A stretch of DNA of 64,000 nt from NCBI GenBank assembly GCA_033856255.1, contig JAWVFH010000060.1, positions 7,025 through 71,024 of the forward strand, written 5' to 3'. Below are positions 16,733-25,308 of the stretch, piece after piece; position 1 is the stretch's first letter, and each line of letters begins with the position of its first letter. A model generated the notes under the pieces. The model had not been told where the DNA came from. It ran no database searches and was given only the letters and a program-made list of their open reading frames with translations. The DNA comes from WHSW01 sp033856255. GTDB lineage: Bacteria > Actinomycetota > Thermoleophilia > Solirubrobacterales > 70-9. The position numbers and the translations under genes are program-made.

Positions 16733-16759
16733 ATCGGCGCGATCGGCGCCGAACTTGAG
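16733..16759 (-). promoter_or_regulatory. FliA/sigma-28-like promoter upstream of pilM
   Basis: On the minus strand the sequence reads CTCAAG, 15 bases, GCCGAT (the -10-like part is at 16738-16733). This fits the CTCA-N15-17-GCCGA(A/T) form described for FliA-dependent actinobacterial flagellar promoters. The same motif with identical spacing occurs upstream of the minor-pilin operon, pilT, the gene at 34917-35564 and the GGDEF gene. Confidence 0.7.
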
Positions 16760-16788
16760 TTTTTGAGAGCCACGAAACGTGCCTGGCA

Positions 16789-16808
16789 GCGCACGCCTGG
16801 GCGTGCGC
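16789..16808 (-). terminator. Hairpin just downstream of pilD
   Basis: The arms gcgcacgcc (16789-16797) and ggcgtgcgc (16800-16808) pair with a very short apical loop. On the minus strand it begins six bases after the pilD stop. It has no following T-run, but its position between pilD and the pilM promoter suggests that it closes the minor-pilin/pilD transcript. Confidence 0.5.
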
Positions 16809-16813
16809 CGGGC

Positions 16814-17575
16814 TCAGCCTGTGAAGTTGTCGAGATACCAGTCGACGATCTCGTCGCCGAACCACAGCCCGGCCACCCCGCCGAGGGCCAGGAAGGGGCC
16901 GAAGGGAACCGCCGACTTGCGGGCCGCCGCGCCGCCGCGAGCGATCATCGCGAGCCCCAGGATCGAGCCCGCGAGCAAGCCGATCAGCACCGCCGGCGCG
17001 ATCGAGCGGCCGAGGTAGATCGCCATCATCGCGACCAGCTTCGCGTCGCCCATCCCCATCCCTCGCGGGTAGGCGAGCGCGATCAGCACGAACGCGCCGC
17101 CCGCGACGGCGACCGCGATCGCTCGCTGATCGAGCTCGCCGAGGCCGAAGACGAGCACCACGGCGATTCCCGCGAGCGCGCCGAAGAGGACTAGGGCGTT
17201 GGGGATGATCCGGAGCTCGAGATCGGTGAGCGTGACGGCGACGAGGACCGAGCAGAGCAGCAGCCCGAGGACCAGCTCGCCGGCGTCGTCGGTCCCGAGC
17301 GCCAGCACCGTCCCCGCCCAGAGCAATCCCGTCGCCGCCTCGGTGACCGGGTAGCGGGCCGAGATCGGCTCGCCGCAGCTGCGACAGCGGCCCCTGAGCA
17401 GCAGCCAGGAGACGATCGGGACGTTGTCGTAGGCGGCGATCTGAGCGCCGCAGCGCGGGCAGCGTGAGCGGCCGGTGACGAACCCCTCCTTGCGCGGTAC
17501 CCGGTGGGCGACGACGGTGAGGAAGCTGCCGGCGAAGGCGCCGGCGAAGAGCGCGATCAGCGCTGGGACTGCCAT
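16814..17575 (-). CDS. pilD: Prepilin peptidase (A24 aspartic protease)
   Basis: This 253-residue integral membrane protease cleaves and N-methylates prepilins. It shows the paired zinc motifs CPRCGAQIAAYDNVP and CRSCGEPIS near residues 38-70, the first catalytic aspartate in TLTDLELRIIPN, and the second in the GMGMGDAKLVA motif, with about eight membrane helices. All substrates needed are encoded directly upstream (three minor-pilin-like proteins and the major pilin). As I recall, Mycobacterium tuberculosis keeps an A24-type peptidase at the matching position between aroE and aroC; here the rest of the pilus system is present. Confidence 0.94.
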   Translation of the reverse strand: MAVPALIALFAGAFAGSFLTVVAHRVPRKEGFVTGRSRCPRCGAQIAAYDNVPIVSWLLLRGRCRSCGEPISARYPVTEAATGLLWAGTVLALGTDDAGELVLGLLLCSVLVAVTLTDLELRIIPNALVLFGALAGIAVVLVFGLGELDQRAIAVAVAGGAFVLIALAYPRGMGMGDAKLVAMMAIYLGRSIAPAVLIGLLAGSILGLAMIARGGAAARKSAVPFGPFLALGGVAGLWFGDEIVDWYLDNFTG

Positions 17576-17605
17576 GGCGCCGTCACCCTATCCGGGGCGC
17601 GGGCG

Positions 17606-19219
17606 TCAGCAGGCGACCGCTACGTCGCTGCTGCCGGGGACGCAGCCGGTCTCGCGCACCTCTCGCCAGGCGGCCGAGGCGATGTCGAACAGGTACGGCG
17701 GCTGCTGGACGGCGAGCCGGTCGTCGTAGGTGTAGTTCTTCAGGTAGCCGGTCACCGAGCTGCCGCCGGAGGTGGTCCCGACGGTGCCGCGGAAGAGCTG
17801 GGCGATCGCGCCGTTGACGGTCAGGTTGCCGGTGATCGGGTCGCCGCAGTCGTAGTTGTCGACGATGAAGGAGTGGTTGAGCGCCAGGACGGCGGAGTCG
17901 ATGCGCAGCGTCGGCAGCGTATAGGCGCTGACGTTGTCGTCGGTCGAGGTGCAGGCGTGGGTGGTCGAGGTATCCGAGCGCGTGGCCACTGCGTGCATGA
18001 CGCGGATGAAGTTGTTGGCGACCATCCCCATCACGGCGGAGCCGGAGAGGTTGGTCGTCACCGAGCCGTTGACGATGATGTCGTTGGCCGCCGCGATCGT
18101 CACCGAGCTGCTGTAGGTGCCTGAGACGTAGATGTTGCCGCAGGTGGACGCGTTGGTGTACGTGGTCGTGCCGGCGAAGTACGGCGTGTACGTGCTCGAG
18201 CAGGTGCCGCTGGTGACGTAGATGATCGGGTCGTTGACGAGGTTGACGCTGCAGCCGGCGGCGCAGTTCGTCTGGCAGTTCGTCCCGCAGGCGGTCGTGT
18301 TGGCGTTCGTGACGGTGGCGGTGTTGCCGTTGAGCACGATCGTCGTCTTGCCGCTGTACACCTTGCCGTCCGTCTGCGCGTAGGCGAGCAGGTTGGTGTT
18401 GTCCGGTGGCGGCGTGATGAAGGGCGCGTTCTCGATCACCGGTCCGTTGAGGATCGCGCTGTTGGTGCAGCCCGAGGTCGCGATCAGCCCGGGCGCGGTC
18501 GGCGGCCCCGGCGCCGCGGACGAGATCGTGTCAGTCCCGCCGGCACGGCCGAAGGTCGGCGAGCCGCAGATCGAGTACTGGTCCTGTGTGTACATCGGGC
18601 CCTTCACGTTGTCACCCGTGATCCAGCTGATCGAGCCGCACTTCGACGGCCTCCCGTCGCGCTTGAACGCCTTGCAGTCCTGGTATTGGGAGGGATCGGA
18701 GTACGTGTTCGGGTCCAGCGTCTCGTAGACGGAGTACCAGAGGTAGTCGAGCGGCGAGTCGCGGCGGAAGCCGGCGACGATCGTCCGCGACGCGACCGTC
18801 GCCCCGGCCGCGTTCGAGACCGTGCCGGTGAACTTCATCCGGAAGCTGCCGGTGGGGAAGTCGATCATCGTCCCGACCGGGTTGGTGGTGCTGCAGCTGG
18901 CGTTGCCGTTCGCGGGCACGGTCGTGTAGCTGAACTTGACCGTCGACGGCGCTCCGGGGACCTGGGTCGCCGCCTGCGTGGGGCAGGTCTGCCAGAGCTC
19001 GGTGTTCTTGTTCAGCTTGTAGAGGAAGTTGGAGAGGCCGGCGCGGGCGGCGTAGTAGGCGTTCTTCGCATCGATGTCGTGCTGGCTGTTCTTGACGTCG
19101 CCGTTGGCGGCCACGAACGCCGCCGCGATCATCAGCGTCGTGATCGTCAGCACCATCAGCGCGAGGATCATCGTGAAGCCCTCTTCACCGGCCGCTCGGC
19201 GGCGGAGCGTCATGCGCAT
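17606..19219 (-). CDS. PilX-like minor pilin / pilus assembly protein
   Basis: The 537-residue protein carries a type III (prepilin) leader: a basic N-terminus, then GEEGFTMILALMVLTITTLMIAAAF, in which cleavage after the Gly of EEG would leave a helix starting FTMIL. Then comes AYYAARAGLSNFLYKLN, typical of PilX N-terminal domains. The large C-terminal part (about residues 90-537) is rich in Gly, Ser, Thr, Asn and paired cysteines and looks like an extended beta-helical or lectin-like ectodomain. Its size suits a tip adhesin or core minor pilin. It overlaps the PilW-like gene stop by ten bases. Confidence 0.8.
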   Translation of the reverse strand: MRMTLRRRAAGEEGFTMILALMVLTITTLMIAAAFVAANGDVKNSQHDIDAKNAYYAARAGLSNFLYKLNKNTELWQTCPTQAATQVPGAPSTVKFSYTTVPANGNASCSTTNPVGTMIDFPTGSFRMKFTGTVSNAAGATVASRTIVAGFRRDSPLDYLWYSVYETLDPNTYSDPSQYQDCKAFKRDGRPSKCGSISWITGDNVKGPMYTQDQYSICGSPTFGRAGGTDTISSAAPGPPTAPGLIATSGCTNSAILNGPVIENAPFITPPPDNTNLLAYAQTDGKVYSGKTTIVLNGNTATVTNANTTACGTNCQTNCAAGCSVNLVNDPIIYVTSGTCSSTYTPYFAGTTTYTNASTCGNIYVSGTYSSSVTIAAANDIIVNGSVTTNLSGSAVMGMVANNFIRVMHAVATRSDTSTTHACTSTDDNVSAYTLPTLRIDSAVLALNHSFIVDNYDCGDPITGNLTVNGAIAQLFRGTVGTTSGGSSVTGYLKNYTYDDRLAVQQPPYLFDIASAAWREVRETGCVPGSSDVAVAC

Positions 19220-20055
19220 GGCGGCACCGTCGGCAGGTTGCCCTCGCTGGGGACGGGGGTGAGGCGGAGCACGACGCCGTCCTGGATCGTCACCGGTGCG
19301 CCCGCGCTCGGATTGCCGCCGAGGTTGCCGCCGGCCTTGACGTTGAGGCTGATCACGACCTCGGCGGTGACCTTGGCGTCGCCCGCGCTGAGCGGGACCG
19401 CGAGCGTCGTCGGGGAGTTAGCCGGGATCGTGTTGGCCGGCACCGAGCCGCCGGTGCTGGTCGTCGTCCCGGTCGGCATCGTCCCGGAGCCGTCGAGCAG
19501 CATCATGTACGAGTTGCCCGACGCGTCGAGATACGCGTTGCCGGCCGAATCGCGGGCGATGTCGTAGCGGTAGTACTGGAAGGCGATGCCGCTGGGCGCC
19601 GAGACGTGATCGAGAAGCGTCACCGTGCTCGACGGGGTGCCGGAGAAGACCCAGCTCGGCGAGGAGCCGCTGGCGACCTGGTAGATCGTGTCGGTGAGCA
19701 CGCCGGTCGCGATGTTGAGCGCGATCACGTGCTTCTCCGGCGTCAGGCTGGCGGCGGAGCCGTACTTGCTGATGAAGCTGAGGCTGGTGGCCGTGCTGCC
19801 GGCCTGGACCGGGGTCACGTTCTCGCTCATGCAGCTCGAGCGCAACCTGCTGACGATCGACTCGATCGTCGTCCGCGCCTTCTGGGTCGCGTCGACGGTC
19901 GCGAAGACCCGCGTCGTCTGGCGTCCGACGATGTCCTGGAAGGTGAACAGCGCGATCATCACGATGATCGACATCAGCGTCACGACGAGCAGCTCGGGCA
20001 TCGTCACGCCCGACTCGTCGGTCCGGATGCGCCTGATCAGCCTGCCCGCTGCCAT
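19210..20055 (-). CDS. PilW-like minor pilin
   Basis: The prepilin leader ends in DESGVTMPELLVVTLMSIIVMIALF; cleavage after the Gly gives a helix beginning VTMPE, with the conserved glutamate at +5. The remainder is a globular pilin-like domain of about 240 residues rich in Ser, Thr and Val. The start chosen is the ATG at 20055, which overlaps the PilV-like stop as TGATG and has GGGGAC eight bases upstream; an ATG two codons earlier is too close to that site. It is likely a minor pilin that primes assembly. Confidence 0.82.
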   Translation of the reverse strand: MAAGRLIRRIRTDESGVTMPELLVVTLMSIIVMIALFTFQDIVGRQTTRVFATVDATQKARTTIESIVSRLRSSCMSENVTPVQAGSTATSLSFISKYGSAASLTPEKHVIALNIATGVLTDTIYQVASGSSPSWVFSGTPSSTVTLLDHVSAPSGIAFQYYRYDIARDSAGNAYLDASGNSYMMLLDGSGTMPTGTTTSTGGSVPANTIPANSPTTLAVPLSAGDAKVTAEVVISLNVKAGGNLGGNPSAGAPVTIQDGVVLRLTPVPSEGNLPTVPPCA

Positions 20056-21497
20056 CAGCATGTCCCCGAGGTGGAAGAGCTCGTGAGCGCGAACGTCGGG
20101 ATCACGTTTGCCGCCGTGAAGTTCGTGTTCGAGCGGAGGGTCGTGGTCGACTTGCGAGATGTCGACTGGCCCGATGGGAGGTAGTCGACGCAGACGGTGT
20201 AGTTGGCGTTGCCGTAGGGCTGTCCCGGGAACTGCAGCCACCCGGTCGTGGTCGAATAGGTGCTCGCGACCGGCGGTTGCCAGTTCTCGCCGCAGCCGTT
20301 GGTGAGCTCGATGTGGTCCGGCCGCACGCGTACCGGGGTGCCGGAGGAATTCGGGTAGGTCACGTCGATGAACATCGCCGGCTCGCGAACAGCACCGACG
20401 GTCGCGTCGGCACCGGTGTTCGTGAACGCGCCGCCCGGGCTGACCGTCGCGTAGCGGCGGACGCTGGGCGTGGCGACCGGCGGCTGCGCGCTCATGCACT
20501 TGCCGGCCCACATGTTGTAGTTGGCGGTGTACGTGCCGGGCGCGGTGACGTAAAACGGGAACAGGGTCTGCGGGGTCGTGATCGCGCTCGCCGGGGTCGC
20601 GGGGGCGACGAAGCCGTTGATCGCCGAGGGCATCCCGGCGTTGAACCACGACAGGGAGGGGGCGAGCTGCCCGGTGAAGGTCGTGGCCCCGATCACGGTC
20701 GAGAAGTTGGCGGTGTCGCGGCCGGCCTGGCCGAGGCTGAACTGCTGCGTGGTCGTGTTGCCCGCCGTCGTCGTCACGGTCGCCGTCGGAGCCGGGTCGC
20801 CGTCCTTGTCGACATAGCCCGCCAGGGTCGGGGCCACCGTGTAGTCACCCTCCAGCAGGGTGCCGAAGATCGTGCAACCGCCCGAATAGCCTGTCGCTGC
20901 GTTGGGGGTATCGGTGGTCCCGAAGCGATGCACGGAGTCCGTGTTCGGATCGGCGCCGGCGACGTCGACTCGGACCCCGGGGAGCCCGGCCCCGTTCTGA
21001 TCGACGACCTGGGCCAGCAGCGACCCGCCGGCGCGCGGCGTGACGACGCTCTGGACGACGACGTCGGCCCGCTTGTTGGAAGCCCAGTCGACCGTCGAGC
21101 TCACCTTCGCGTAGTCGGCCGCCGCCGCGGTGCTCGAGCAGCTGGCGTTGCTCGCGGACGAGCTTAGGAACTGGCCGGCCGAGGTGACCGTGAAGGCGAC
21201 GCCGTCGAGGGTCACCGTGCGCGTCTGGTTGAGGTTCGCGATCTGGTCGGCCGACAGGCCCTTGATCCGCTCCTGGTCGGCCTGAGCCACGGTGAAGGCC
21301 TGGGCGCGCCGTTGCTGGTCGGCAGTGGTGCGGCCGACGGCGTCGAGGCCGAGCAGCGAAAGCGAGATCAGTCCGACGAGCAGTGCGCTGACGATGACCT
21401 CGATCAGCGTCATCCCGTCCTGCGCGGCAAGTCGCGTGCGCAGGCGTGCGGTGCGCGCGGACGCAGGCTCCGAGTCAGGACAGCTGGAATCGAACAT
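20055..21497 (-). CDS. PilV-like minor pilin with large ectodomain
   Basis: The leader ends in RLAAQDGMTLIEVIVSALLVGLISLSLLGL, a class III signal with the conserved glutamate five residues after the cleavage glycine. The remainder (about 400 residues) is rich in Thr, Ser, Pro and Val, with a short carboxypeptidase-regulatory-like stretch (LLAQVVDQNGAGLPGVRVDVAG). I prefer the ATG at 21497. The longer GTG start at 21515 would fall on the predicted transcription start of the FliA-like promoter at 21524-21550, whereas the ATG keeps a GAGG sequence in its leader. It heads an operon with the PilW-like, PilX-like and pilD genes. Confidence 0.8.
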   Translation of the reverse strand: MFDSSCPDSEPASARTARLRTRLAAQDGMTLIEVIVSALLVGLISLSLLGLDAVGRTTADQQRRAQAFTVAQADQERIKGLSADQIANLNQTRTVTLDGVAFTVTSAGQFLSSSASNASCSSTAAAADYAKVSSTVDWASNKRADVVVQSVVTPRAGGSLLAQVVDQNGAGLPGVRVDVAGADPNTDSVHRFGTTDTPNAATGYSGGCTIFGTLLEGDYTVAPTLAGYVDKDGDPAPTATVTTTAGNTTTQQFSLGQAGRDTANFSTVIGATTFTGQLAPSLSWFNAGMPSAINGFVAPATPASAITTPQTLFPFYVTAPGTYTANYNMWAGKCMSAQPPVATPSVRRYATVSPGGAFTNTGADATVGAVREPAMFIDVTYPNSSGTPVRVRPDHIELTNGCGENWQPPVASTYSTTTGWLQFPGQPYGNANYTVCVDYLPSGQSTSRKSTTTLRSNTNFTAANVIPTFALTSSSTSGTC

Positions 21498-21523
21498 GGT
21501 CAAGTGGGACCTCACACCAGACT

Positions 21524-21550
21524 TTCGGCATACCGGAGCGCTTGCTTGAG
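21524..21550 (-). promoter_or_regulatory. FliA/sigma-28-like promoter upstream of the minor-pilin operon
   Basis: The minus strand reads CTCAAG, 15 bases, GCCGAA, with the -10-like hexamer at 21529-21524. The predicted transcription start is near 21516, just inside the longest reading frame, which supports translation from the ATG at 21497. It lies between the pilA terminator and the PilV-like gene, so the minor pilins would be controlled apart from the major pilin. Confidence 0.75.
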
Positions 21551-21585
21551 GCCGGAGCGACGCCGACCGGCGCCCTGGAACGACA

Positions 21586-21613
21586 AGAGGGGCGGCCCGA
21601 AGGCCGCCCCTCT
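21586..21613 (-). terminator. Strong terminator of pilA
   Basis: A perfect 12-bp stem (agaggggcggcc at 21586-21597 with its complement at 21602-21613) closes a four-base loop. On the minus strand the loop is cTTCGg, the very stable tetraloop. It begins about 27 bases after the pilA stop and is followed by the moderately T-rich CTTGTCGTT. It separates the highly expressed pilin from the minor-pilin operon. Confidence 0.85.
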
Positions 21614-21639
21614 GTCAACTGGATTGTTGAACCCTGGAA

Positions 21640-22116
21640 CTAGTTCCAGAAGTTGCTGGTCGGGCAGCCGCCGCGGTCAGTACCGGAGGCGGTGCACGGA
21701 TAGCTGATCAGGCCGGTGCCGGTGGCCCGAGCGATCGAGAACGTGTTGTTCGTGGTCTTCGCGGTCACCGTGATCGAGTACGAGTCCGATCCCGACGTGA
21801 TCGCGCTGATGCACGGGGTGTTGGTGGGCGGGGGACCGCCGGTACATGCGGGCGGAACCTGCGACTCGATCGCGAACAGCTTCGCGACCGTCGCACTCGC
21901 GTACGAGCCGTTGTTGTCCGTGGCGTACGTCTCCATCGCCGTCTGGGAGGTACGAACGGCCTCCTTGGCGCTGGCGTCGTTGGCCTTGTTCCGCTGGTTG
22001 AAGAACGCCGGGATGGCGATCGCGGCCAGCAGACCGATGATCAGCATCACGACCAGGAGCTCGACCAGCGTAAAGCCGGATTCGCTCTGGGCCCTGACGC
22101 GGAGCTTGTTGAACAT
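21640..22116 (-). CDS. pilA: Major type IV pilin
   Basis: This 158-residue prepilin has a short basic leader ending SESG, then the hydrophobic helix FTLVELLVVMLIIGLLAAIA, with glutamate at position 5 of the mature protein. The AIPAFFNQRNKANDASAKEAVRTSQTAMETYATDN segment is typical of group a pilins. The globular part has four cysteines (PACTGG, TPCIS, YPCTAS, GGCPT), allowing two disulfides. A near-perfect ribosome binding site (AGGAGG) precedes the ATG by seven bases, and a strong terminator follows, consistent with high single-gene expression. PilD is its likely processing enzyme. Confidence 0.95.
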   Translation of the reverse strand: MFNKLRVRAQSESGFTLVELLVVMLIIGLLAAIAIPAFFNQRNKANDASAKEAVRTSQTAMETYATDNNGSYASATVAKLFAIESQVPPACTGGPPPTNTPCISAITSGSDSYSITVTAKTTNNTFSIARATGTGLISYPCTASGTDRGGCPTSNFWN

Positions 22117-22449
22117 TTGGGAACCTCCTGGGGTCCTACAACCTGTCGCTTGCGCCAGAGCCCCGGGCTTTACCCGACGAAGTCTGTCTTGACCCCGGTG
22201 GTAACCCGGCTGACTCCCCCTTATCCAAGGAGCCCCGTGGCTTTGCGCAGCCGCCTCACGACGGATTTGCCTTTTACACCGAGGACACTGGCCTCAGGGC
22301 GAACATCGGTCAGATGCCGAGAAACCTTTAGTTCCCCCTAGGGGGAACATCCGTCCGACTCAGGGTCAACCCCTAGTCCGGCGGTGCCTGTACACCCGGG
22401 GCGGTCGAGGGACGGGCCTCGTACGCGCGTCCACGCCTATGCTCGCCCC
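22117..22449. promoter_or_regulatory. Divergent promoter region between pilA and a small membrane protein gene
   Basis: This 333-base region carries no convincing gene. It must hold the pilA promoter on the minus strand and the promoter of the plus-strand gene at 22450. It contains a perfect 18-bp palindrome at 22331-22348 and GC-poor patches (for example around 22261-22275). I could not find the CTCAAG-N15-GCCGA motif used by the other pilus operons, so pilA may use another sigma factor. Confidence 0.55.
22331..22348. promoter_or_regulatory. Perfect 18-bp palindrome, candidate operator
   Basis: The sequence gttccccctagggggaac is identical to its own reverse complement. It lies about 215 bases upstream of the pilA ATG and 102 bases upstream of the plus-strand gene. 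The dyad with no loop suits a dimeric transcription factor site rather than an RNA hairpin. The regulator is unknown. Confidence 0.55.
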
Positions 22450-22878
22450 GTGGCCGCCCGGCGCCTGATCCTGGTCCTGCTCGTGCTGCTCGTGCTCTCC
22501 AGCATCGTCGCCGCCCTGATCCCGGTCGAGCGTGCCCGGAACGGGGACTCGACCAGCTCGACCACCTCGACCCCCTCGACGGCCGCCGAGGTCCCACCCC
22601 CCACGGGCGAGCTGGTCCAACGCAGAGTCGACGCCGGCGCCGCCAACCCCGCTCGGATCAAGCTCCCGCTGGGCAGTGAGCTGCAGCTCACCGTGAGCGG
22701 CGACAAGCGCCCCGACCAGGTCGAGATTCCGGTGCTGGGGGAGCTCGAGAACATCGACCCCGACTTCCCGGCGCGCTTCGACCTGCTCCTGGTCGAGCCC
22801 GGCAGCTTCGACGTCCGCCTCGTCGAGGCCCGTCGGGTGATCGCCCGGATCGAGGTCGATGGCAAGTCGCCGGGCTGA
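22450..22878 (+). CDS. Small membrane-anchored protein of unknown function
   Basis: From the GTG at 22450 (VAARRLILVLLVLLVLSSIV) the protein has 142 residues. It has an N-terminal membrane anchor (about residues 4-26), a Ser/Thr/Pro-rich linker, and a beta-rich C-terminal domain whose later part (VEIPVLGELENIDPDFPARFDLLLVEPGSFDVRL) resembles a cupredoxin-like or C2-like sandwich without metal ligands. The longer frame starting at 22384 has an unlikely Arg-rich N-terminus. It sits alone on the plus strand between pilA and pilC; a role at the cell surface in pilus function is only a contextual guess. Confidence 0.65.
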   Translation: MAARRLILVLLVLLVLSSIVAALIPVERARNGDSTSSTTSTPSTAAEVPPPTGELVQRRVDAGAANPARIKLPLGSELQLTVSGDKRPDQVEIPVLGELENIDPDFPARFDLLLVEPGSFDVRLVEARRVIARIEVDGKSPG

Positions 22879-22888
22879 AGACCGGTCG

Positions 22889-24121
22889 TCAGCGGATCTT
22901 GTCGTAGAGGCTGAAGATCGGCAGGTACATCGAGATCACGATGAAGCCGACGAGGACGCCGACGACGCAGATCATGATCGGCTCGATCATCGACGTCAGA
23001 GCCTTCACCTTGGCCTCGACCTCGGCGTCGTAGAAGTCCGCGATCTTGCCGAGCATGTTCTCGAGCTGGCCCGATTCCTCGCCGACCGCGACCATGTGGG
23101 AGACCATCGGCGGAAAGACGGCGGCCTCCTCCAGGGGCTTGGCGATCGAGCCGCCCTTCTTGACCGAGTCGTAGACGTTGTCCATCGCGTCCTCGATCAC
23201 GGTGTTGCCGGCCGTCTGCCCGGAGATCTGGATCGCCTGCAGGATCGGCACGCCCGACGACACGGACCCGGAGAAGGTCCGCGACCAGCGCGCCAGGGCG
23301 ACCTTCTGGACCACGTCCCCGATCTTCATCGGCAGCCGGAGCTTGAGCCGGTCCCAGGCGCGGCGGCCGCGCTCGCTCTTCTTCCAGCGGAAGAACAGGT
23401 ACGCGCCCACCACGACCGCGGGGATCAGGATGTAGAAGCTCCCGGTAACCAGGCTGGAGATCCCCACCGTCAGCTTGGTCATCGTCGGCAGCTCGGCGCT
23501 CTCGCCGTTCTCGCTTGAGATCTCCTGGAAGATGCCAACGAAGACCGGGACCACAAAGGCGACGATCACGATCATCACGATGAGCGCGATCGAGAAGACA
23601 ACCGCCGGGTACATCATCGCCGACTTGACCTGGCGGCGAAGCGAGTCGAGCTTCTCGAGCTGATCGGCAACGCGGTCGAGCGACTGCTCGAGGCGGCCGG
23701 AGCCCTCGCCCGCCTGCACCATCGAGCGGTAGAGGGGATCGAACACCCCCGGCTGGCGCTCCATCGCCTGGTTCAGCGAGCTGCCCGCCTCGACGTCGGC
23801 GCGCAGCGAGGCGATCGCCGGCTTCAACATCTGATCCTCGGTCTGGTCCTCGAGCGTGTAGAGCGACCGCAGCATCGGCATCCCGGAGGCGATCAGGGTC
23901 GCGAACTGGCGCGAGAAGACCGAGAGGTTGCGCATGTTGACGCTCTTGAACCGCTGGAAGATGCTCTCCAGCTTCAGCGCCTCGCGCCGCTCGGAGACGT
24001 CGAGGACGATCAGGCCGCGCTGGCGCAGCTGATCGGAGACCTGGGCCTTGCTGGCGGCCTCGAGCTCGCCTCGGGAGGGGATCCCGGCGAGGTCGACGGC
24101 CCGGAAGGTGAACGTGCTCAC
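22889..24121 (-). CDS. pilC: Pilus assembly platform protein PilC (type II secretion F family)
   Basis: This 410-residue inner-membrane platform protein consists of two GspF domains, each a cytoplasmic helical bundle followed by a membrane segment (about residues 175-200, 225-245 and 380-405). The N-terminal region begins with FTFRAVDLAGIPSRGELEA, and FSRQFATLIASGMPMLRSL and FPPMVSHMVAVGEESGQLENML are family signatures. It transmits rotation or force from PilB and PilT to growing pili. It follows pilT after 13 bases and probably shares its FliA-like promoter. Confidence 0.94.
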   Translation of the reverse strand: MSTFTFRAVDLAGIPSRGELEAASKAQVSDQLRQRGLIVLDVSERREALKLESIFQRFKSVNMRNLSVFSRQFATLIASGMPMLRSLYTLEDQTEDQMLKPAIASLRADVEAGSSLNQAMERQPGVFDPLYRSMVQAGEGSGRLEQSLDRVADQLEKLDSLRRQVKSAMMYPAVVFSIALIVMIVIVAFVVPVFVGIFQEISSENGESAELPTMTKLTVGISSLVTGSFYILIPAVVVGAYLFFRWKKSERGRRAWDRLKLRLPMKIGDVVQKVALARWSRTFSGSVSSGVPILQAIQISGQTAGNTVIEDAMDNVYDSVKKGGSIAKPLEEAAVFPPMVSHMVAVGEESGQLENMLGKIADFYDAEVEAKVKALTSMIEPIMICVVGVLVGFIVISMYLPIFSLYDKIR

Positions 24122-24134
24122 AGCGTCGCCCCGC

Positions 24135-25268
24135 TCACATCATCGTCGACGGGGGGCCGACCGTCTCGGGCTCACGGGCGGGCGCCGCTGCGCCGTTCAC
24201 GGACGTGCCCTCCATCAGCCGCTTGAACTCCTCCGGCACCGAGGCGCGCTGCTCGGCGAGCTTGCGGGTGATCGCGCCCTTGCGAACCAGCTGGGCCAGG
24301 TGCGAGTCCATCGTCTGCATCCCCAGCGCTCCCGAGGTCTGCAGCGCCGAGTAGATCTGGTGCGTCTTGCCCTCACGGATCAGGTTGCGGATCGCCGGGG
24401 TCGGGATCAGGATCTCGCTGGCGCAGACGCGGGTCGAGCCGTCGGCGGTCTCGAGCAGCTGCTGGGTGATGATCCCCTGAAGGGCGATCGAGAGCTGCAT
24501 CCTCACCTGCTGCTGCTGATGCGGCGGGAAGACGTCGATGATCCGGTCGACCGTCTGCGCGGTCGACTGCGTATGCAGGGTCGCGAACACGAGGTGGCCC
24601 GTCTCGGCCGCGGTCAGCGCGGTCGAGATCGTCTCCAGGTCGCGCATCTCGCCGACGAGGATCACGTCGGGGTCCTCGCGCAGGGCGGCGCGCAGGGCGG
24701 TCGCGAAGTCGGTCGCGTCGGAGCCGATCTCGCGCTGGTTGACGATGCACTTCTTGTGGCGGTGCAGGAACTCGATCGGGTCCTCGATCGTGAGGATGTG
24801 CTCCTCCCGGTCGCGGTTGATCAGGTCCACCATCGAGGCGAGCGTCGTCGACTTGCCCGAGCCCGTGGGGCCCGTGACGAGGACGAAGCCGCGCGGCTTG
24901 CGCGTGAACTCGGTCACCGGCGCCGGCAGGCCCAGCTCCTCGAGGCTCTTGATCTCGCTCGGAACGAGGCGGAAGGCGGCGCTGATCGCGCCGCGCTGGA
25001 AGAAGACGTTGACGCGGAACCGGGCGACCCCGGGAATCGCGTAGGAGAAGTCGAGCTGGCGCTCGTTCTCGAAGCGCTTGCGCTGCGAGTCGTTGAGGAC
25101 CGAGTAGACGATCTCGCGGGTGTCCTGGGGCTCGAGGCGGGCGAAGCCCTCGATCGGCCGCACGCGGCCGTTGATGCGCATCGCCGGGGGCAGACCGGGC
25201 GAGATGTGCACGTCAGAGGCACGCTGCTCGACCATCTGGCTGAGCACGGATGCAAAGTCGACACTCAC
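24135..25268 (-). CDS. pilT: Pilus retraction ATPase PilT
   Basis: The 377-residue hexameric ATPase powers pilus retraction. It shows the Walker A motif VTGPTGSGKSTTLASM, the Asp box and Walker B (DVILVGEMRDLETI), the His box HLVFATLHTQSTAQTVDRI, and the PilT-diagnostic AIRNLIREGKTHQI motif, which is absent from PilB. The start is GTG at 25268. A CTCAAG-N15-GACGAT promoter-like motif fills the 40-base gap to pilB. PilT presence indicates retractile pili, hence twitching motility, DNA uptake or surface sensing. Confidence 0.95.
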   Translation of the reverse strand: MSVDFASVLSQMVEQRASDVHISPGLPPAMRINGRVRPIEGFARLEPQDTREIVYSVLNDSQRKRFENERQLDFSYAIPGVARFRVNVFFQRGAISAAFRLVPSEIKSLEELGLPAPVTEFTRKPRGFVLVTGPTGSGKSTTLASMVDLINRDREEHILTIEDPIEFLHRHKKCIVNQREIGSDATDFATALRAALREDPDVILVGEMRDLETISTALTAAETGHLVFATLHTQSTAQTVDRIIDVFPPHQQQQVRMQLSIALQGIITQQLLETADGSTRVCASEILIPTPAIRNLIREGKTHQIYSALQTSGALGMQTMDSHLAQLVRKGAITRKLAEQRASVPEEFKRLMEGTSVNGAAAPAREPETVGPPSTMM

Positions 25269-25277
25269 GCTTGACCA

Positions 25278-25304
25278 ATCGTCATTGGCAGGCCAAACCT
25301 TGAG
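25278..25304 (-). promoter_or_regulatory. FliA-like promoter upstream of pilT
   Basis: The minus strand reads CTCAAG, 15 bases, GACGAT. It has the same spacing and -35-like hexamer as the other four sites, but one mismatch (A for C) in the -10-like GCCGAT. It lies wholly in the short pilB-pilT gap, which argues that pilT-pilC can be transcribed apart from pilB. Confidence 0.55.
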
Positions 25305-25308
25305 TGCG

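Noticed and set aside
16678..16788. c-di-GMP riboswitch upstream of pilM
   Set aside because: I looked for the GEMM core (GGGCAAA and GGACGCAAAGCC blocks) and did not find it; the promoter motif explains part of the region.
23492..23519. Extra FliA-like promoter inside pilC
   Set aside because: Spacing is 16 rather than 15 bases and the -10-like part is GCCGAG; it lies within coding sequence with no start codon placed after it.
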